DNA of 64,000 nucleotides from Scortum barcoo (lineage: Eukaryota; Chordata; Actinopteri; Centrarchiformes; Terapontidae): assembly GCA_023238725.1 (NCBI GenBank), contig CM041534.1, forward strand, positions 2,060,449-2,124,448, in the 5' to 3' direction. A program made the translations under genes and the position numbers. Positions 58,506 to 64,000 of the stretch are shown here, in pieces; within the stretch, counting starts at the first letter, position 1, and each line of letters starts with the position of its first letter. The notes under the pieces were generated by a model, which saw only the letters and a list, made by a program, of their open reading frames with translations, did not search any database and was not told where the DNA came from.

Positions 58506-59789
58506 AAGTAAATCAGAGCTGCTGCAGCAAGGGGCTCCACCCAGGGGGCTGGAGGTCTAATCACTGTGTCTCACAAAAGCCACAGAGGAAACATTAGCAT
58601 TCCTGAATCTGCCCACCATCACTCACACTGCAGCCTCTATATGTGTATACACGTACACAGACTCCTCAGCGGAGGAAAGTAAGTCAGTCATTTTACTTAG
58701 ATTTGACTTACTATTTCTATTTTTCACTCCCACTCCACTGAGAGACTTTTTACTCCACAGAATTAATTATGATGAACATTCTTTTTTTTACCTTCAATTT
58801 TAAACTGTTTCCTGCCATATCAAAGACCAATAAATGAATCAGGAAAATGATTTCATTCAAATCATTTGTTGCAGCTATAAACATTTGCTCCATCCCAACC
58901 AACTGCAACACCTACAGGTGTAGCCTGCAGTCTTGGAGAGAGCTTGTTGATATTTGAACTCAACAGTCGAACAAATACTCCCTTCCCTTCAGTGCTCCTC
59001 CAGCACATGGCGTTGGTGTTGTCCTGTGCACGAACACAAGCTGTGACACAGTGTCAGTATTTGACCACCTGAGGAATGAGAACAGGTCGGCGGTTCGGTC
59101 CGAGCCTCGGTCTGAGCCTCTCTGTTTGTTTCCCATTTCCAGAGCCGGGACTGTGTGTGAACAAGTATCTGAGTATTTCTTTAGTAGAGATTACAATACT
59201 ACCTACAAAAGATAGTATCAAAAACACTGATAGTCCAGAAATGAAATCAAACAGTGGGAAGATGAGACCTTGCTCTTGTGTTACGTTCCAGTGTTATTAT
59301 GGCTGACTGAATTGGACTCAGAGATTCCCTGGACAAGTTGTGCTTCCTGTGAAATGATTGTTTTATTGTTGCACTGTGTACAACATTTGCTCATATCAAT
59401 AATGGGATATGCTCCAATGCATCAGGCAAACCCTGGGAGTGAATCTAGCTTCATTTGACTCATTTGATTTCACTGCTCGCATTCGTGGCAAAGCAGGTTT
59501 GGAGAAGACACAGACATGATTAAATATTCACAACTTCCTGCCTAAACTTTCTCTCTAATCATACCTGAGGCTCTGTACGGCGGAGAGAAAACTCCAGATG
59601 GACATCTTTAAGATTCCCAAATCCTCCTCTTTTCACTAGCAGGAGTTTTGGGGTCAAGGTGTGAAGGGAGGACCAAAAGACCGGTTTCCCACAATCCCTC
59701 CGCAGCTATAGCCCCCCAGCTGTTCAAGGGCTTCCATAACAACAGCTGCGCAGAGGTTTAGTGGTTCATGTTGCTATGACAACAGCAGG

Positions 59790-60130
59790 ATCAATTGGCA
59801 TGCACAGACTCTCGGTGCTAATAGCAAAAGTGACATTATACCATAATTTCATTTCAATAAAACACAGGCAGATTTTTTTACTGCGCCAAGATACAGGGGG
59901 ACATAAAAAGAGGCAAATAATTAATTTTGCATGATAATGCCCGTGGCTCGTGCGTCCAAAACTCCCAGGAATCTCCCACGCATATTGACAACCAACCCAG
60001 CAACCTCACACTTCACAATCATTCCTTGGCATTGAAGATTAAGTCAGTACAAAGTGTGATTGTTTCCAAGCTCATACAATAGAAGCTAAATAAGTCTTCA
60101 TGCCCGGCAGCTGTATGTGCCACAGATCAC
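59790..60130. promoter_or_regulatory. candidate conserved non-coding element
   Basis: Contains CAAATAATTAATTTTGCATG, GATAATGCCCGTGGCTCGTG and CATACAATAGAAGC within unique, CpG-retaining sequence. Homeobox and POU-like cores. No repeat or coding signal; by inspection only. Confidence 0.35.
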
Positions 60131-62506
60131 TGACCGGCAGGATGTGCAACAATCAGAAATATTTCTGTTCTCCTGACAAACAGGATATCAGGTCACTTGG
60201 TCCCTTAACAGTGAGGAATCAGACACTATGGGGGGGTTTACACTATTGTCCAGGGCCACGAAGAACTAATCTTAGCTGCACTTGAGGTTTACACGTCGAA
60301 CAATAGAATCATAAGCAGAACCTCAAATGTGAATCACAAAACTCCTTATTATCAAAAACAGACAGCTCAGATCTTACAGCTTTTATCTGGCTGGCCAAAC
60401 TTCAACCATTTGAGGTTAATTCCAGGGAATTATTAAGGGGCTCATGATGACAATGGCAGGTATTCCCACTGGAGTAACCAGATCCGGCACGGCGTCAGCA
60501 CGGGTTTAAGCCCAACATTTAACGAGCATGCAGCTGATACAGGCAGCTGTGCCAGACAAAACACAGCGCAAACACACATTTAGTCCACACACACACACAC
60601 TCACACTCGGCCATGTGCACTCTATCCAGCTGCTACACAAACCACATCTAACTTCCAGCATGACAAAAGGTTCTCTAACTTTGCCATCAATCGACTGTGA
60701 TATTTGACATTGATTATTCCTCCCTGTCTCACAGAATATGATAGCCCCTTGTGAGCAGTGGGGGGAAAGCCAAACAGGAATCCACTGCTAAAAATACCCA
60801 CGTCGTGATGAGTCAGGATGGATTGAGCAAACAAAAAGAGACCAGTCTAATTTCCTCCAGTCGGCTTTCAGTAAAGACTTTCAGAAAAGAAGTTCCAATC
60901 CTCAGTGTCACCAGTGGATTCCTCTATTTAATGAATCGAGTTGAATCAAGAAGAGAGAAAAAGAATCTGCAGAGTAGTGGGATAAAAAGAGATTATCCAA
61001 ATGGGGGCTAATGATGTGAAAAAGAATCACAGACTTAAGAAGAAAAGAGGTGCAGGCACATAAGAGTGATGTTTGGGTGTGTTCAGTGACACTGAATCAC
61101 TAATATTGAATACATCTTTCCAGTTAGAAATATCCACATCTAATACATTATAAATGTACTGTATGTACTACATACTTTACATAATAAGGTGTATGGAGAC
61201 CAAAACCAACATGAGTCTGTACAATGTTTTATATAAGTCAAAAATACAAATAGGCTATATCAGTAAATACTTCTAATTCTAACTAATTGAATAATTAAAA
61301 TAAAGTATAAAAAGAAATGTAAAGATCATAGATTCCATCAATCCCCAAATACTTAATAGTATAAAATTAAAACATTTTATTCTTTAGGTAAAATAAATTA
61401 AAATATCTTCTATCTAACTTGTTAGCTTGCTAACTTTGTTACTGATGTTTCTCTATGAGTGTTACTGTTAAAAGAGATTCTACAGTGTATGCAGTGCATG
61501 TATGGGTAACTGTGACTAACATTACACGGGTTGATGTAGTGCTATGATGAAAAAGCTGGTGTTCAGTGCGTTTACTGTGCTCAGGTAAGCTGTCTGTTCA
61601 GGCAGTCATCACACACACATGCACACACAGTGAACCGGTCCCTGCACTGGACACACATCCATCTCTTTATCACTTAAGAATAAGGGAAACTAGAAATGTG
61701 GTGAAGAAATAGGAAATATTGCCTGAGGAAAATAGGGAGAAGAACAAATATAAATGACTGATTAAAAAACTAAATGTGCTGAAAAAAACAAACAAAATAA
61801 TAAAATAATAAAATAAATATGAAAAAACCGAGACATTGAAAAATAAAAGCCTTCTGGAAGATAAATAGAAAAGTACAATAAATCAAGTTAAATTTAATTT
61901 TTAACTGAAAGGGGAAAAATGAAAAGCTTTGTATTTTTAGTAGGCTTTTCTTTCAACAGGATTAAATACACACAATATTTAAATATCTATGTTTTCAGTT
62001 ATATTTTTAACTCATCTGATAACATTTTCTAACTCATGTTGATTTTGGGGCTCCACACATGTAGTTCATCATTAATGTGTCAGTTTAAGCTGTTTCCTCA
62101 TGCCAACATGTATCTCTCCATTTATCAACCTTTCAACACTGCTAAAAATCAGCATGACTCTCCATAATGTATTTCTCACTCTGCAGTACACTTATTATAT
62201 TTCAGCCCAACTTCCCAAATGCAATAAAAGTAAGGTAAGTATTGAGCTCCAGCACGTAGCATCATATGAACGGTGCTTTTTAAACCACTGCATGCTCCAC
62301 ACTCTCACACTCACATGTTCTTTCACTCACACAAAGGTCACAATACAAAGATCTGCTTTTCTTCATCCCCTCTTATGATGATATGTGGTTTTCTTCAACT
62401 GTTTTTTTGTAATGACCATCAGCTGTTTTCCAAAAAACAACAGTATTATTCTTAAAATGTTACATATGTATGATATAAATTATATTTGATTAATAAATGA
62501 TAAATC

Positions 62507-62528
62507 TTTTTTTTTTTTTTTTTTTTTT
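62507..62528. repeat. poly(T) tract
   Basis: 22 consecutive T; could be the tail of an antisense retroposon, but no body was recognised downstream. Confidence 0.9.
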
Positions 62529-62529
62529 A

Positions 62530-64000
62530 ATCTTAGAACTATGAAGTCCGACTTAGAAACATCACACAGCAAGTAATATCCATCTTCCAAGTCCTTTAAC
62601 AAACAGCTGCACCTTGTTTTGTCTCAAAATAAATTAAAAGCTATGGTGTATTAAGTGGCATCACATTGTATGTAGGTGATTGCACTTTTTAGAAGTATTG
62701 CCTATATAGACAATGAGAACAGGATAATGATATCACCCCAGCAGCAGATATTTTTACTTGTTCTAAGAAAACACATCCAACACTCATCTAAATTACTTTA
62801 CTTTAAGACAGATATTTTTCAGAGAAAACTCCATTAACTGCGGAGCAAGTGTATCTGAACAGAGGAGGATTCAACTGGTTCTGGTTTGAACAGAATTCTT
62901 CGTCCTGCTCCAGAGTAAACAAGCTGAGTTGGTCCAGGGGGGCTGCTGGCTGTCTGCTGTCTGGTGGACACAAGACCTGCTGGATTTTAGACTTACTTAC
63001 AGGACCCAGCTGAAGCTGCTGTTGGAGTATATTTAGGAATGGGAAGACTAACAGGTATGGAGAAGTCAGTCTTTTTTAACTCAACATTTAAAATAGTTTG
63101 CCATTACAGATTTTTATCACGCTAGCAGGAGGAAGACTCAAACCCTATAATTTAATTCAGTGTTCAGATATAAAAAGTAATTTTTCATGAAATTTGGGTT
63201 GTTCACTTGAAAAATGAAGGGTTTCCTAGATTTTAATTAAATGTTCTCTTGATATACACAGTCTCTGTGCACTGCCATTGCGTGCCTATTGTGAAAATAA
63301 AAATGTCTGAATATGTACAAAATGACAATGCATTAAACAGTTGGAAAGTTGGAAGTTGGAATCACTTCAAAATAAATAGAAGAATTTGTAAGATTTTAAG
63401 ACAAAACGTTCAACCTTAAATGACTTGCTGCAATGGATATTTTAACAGTATAAAGTGATTCAGTTATCATCAGTCCACTCGTACTACTCTACTGTACACC
63501 CCAAAACATTCTCATATAGGCAACAAATGCACACATTTCACATGCATGCATACTTAGAGCAGGTAAGGAGAATAATAACATACACAGAAAAACTGAAGCA
63601 TGTCTTCACACTTTACAGCAGCTGTCTAGACTGTCAAATCTAATCCGCTGAGGAGACACAGGAGAAATATTCCCTGGTGGATTTCTCCCTTGTTTCTCAA
63701 AAAGCCAGTAATAATCTGGGCTGGCGTTATGCAATATCCACCTCAGTTCTCTCAGTATAGTGTTCAGACCTTCAGTTCATTTAATAAGCAGTCTGTTAAT
63801 TGGGAGATTTGATACCAAATGTAAATGGATGTGAATTGAAAGTGACTAAAATTATTAATTCATCAACCTTTGTAGCATATCATTATGGCCTCCATGGTGG
63901 AACAGTGAAATAACAGGGCATGGTGGAGGGGACAATAAAAAGTTTGTCTAAGCCTTTTTATTTTGTACTTTTGTCTATTCAGGACAGATTGGCTCCAGTA
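62530..64000. other. non-coding end of window
   Basis: No gene, repeat or RNA recognised. 62870-63010 is locally GC-richer (CTGGTGGACACAAGACCTGC), with a GT-containing junction at about 63054, but nothing supports an exon. Confidence 0.5.

Larger units (their letters stand above)
29591..64000 (-). other. pknox2 5' intron(s) / upstream non-coding territory (34 kb)
   Basis: No stretch here on either strand encodes a recognisable protein; open frames are all short, codon-random, or lie in CA/GT repeats. The splice acceptor at 29590 requires an upstream exon, which could be anywhere here or beyond 64000. Stretches not itemised elsewhere (30280-31460, 33250-37460, 37740-41230, 44000-46290, 46400-47220, 47310-48920, 49250-50850, 52170-53050, 57130-58480, 58520-59780 and 60130-62500) show AT-rich sequence with nothing recognised. 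Confidence 0.6.

Noticed and set aside
58300..58506. 68-codon Arg/Gly-rich minus-strand frame
   Set aside because: A chance frame in a GC-rich block; no recognisable domain.
1..64000. CRISPR arrays, prokaryotic operons, rRNA genes, integrated viral genes
   Set aside because: None seen: there are no regularly spaced direct repeats with unique spacers, no long uninterrupted genes, and no recognisable viral gag, pol or env frames.

Overview
This is a eukaryotic, almost certainly teleost fish, window. Its one recognisable gene is split into short exons with GT-AG introns on the minus strand. The rest is AT-rich non-coding DNA with (CA/TG)n microsatellites and repeat types familiar from spiny-rayed fish: LINE 3' ends, a tRNA-derived SINE, a pogo-like MITE and Tc1-like debris. 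There are no operons, ribosome binding sites, CRISPR arrays or prokaryotic features.

The gene is pknox2 (PREP2), a TALE-class homeodomain transcription factor. Ten coding exons lie between 29568 (ATG) and 759 (TAG). The exon boundaries I chose join in phase and give 1,458 nt, or 485 codons plus stop. In order they encode an N-terminal leader, the two PBC-interaction regions of the MEIS/PREP N-terminal domain, a Ser/Thr/Gln-rich linker, the TALE homeodomain split over three exons, and an acidic C-terminus. A splice acceptor 20 nt upstream of the ATG shows that the transcript starts in at least one further non-coding exon at higher coordinates.

Layout: 1-758 is 3' UTR. 759-2820 holds the homeodomain and C-terminal exons. 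2821-8890 holds the linker exons and one PREP-domain exon. 12381-12552 is the first PREP-domain exon. 12553-27545 is a 15 kb intron carrying two related LINE copies' debris, a pogo-like MITE and other repeats. 27546-29588 holds the first two coding exons. 29591-64000 is 34 kb with no convincing coding sequence: the 5' intron(s) and upstream region of pknox2, with microsatellites, relics and several unique, CpG-retaining, homeobox-site-containing stretches that look like conserved regulatory elements.

The most interesting non-coding observations are two exact PBX-PREP composite sites (TGATTGACAG) in the introns of a gene that itself encodes a PREP factor, a nearly perfect 26-bp-arm hairpin at 47232-47288, an exact 29-bp duplication 1.37 kb apart at 55511 and 56885, and a complete 621-bp MITE with TA target duplication. 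I found no evidence for a wholly new biological system. Conservation and repeat identities were judged by eye and memory and need database searches.
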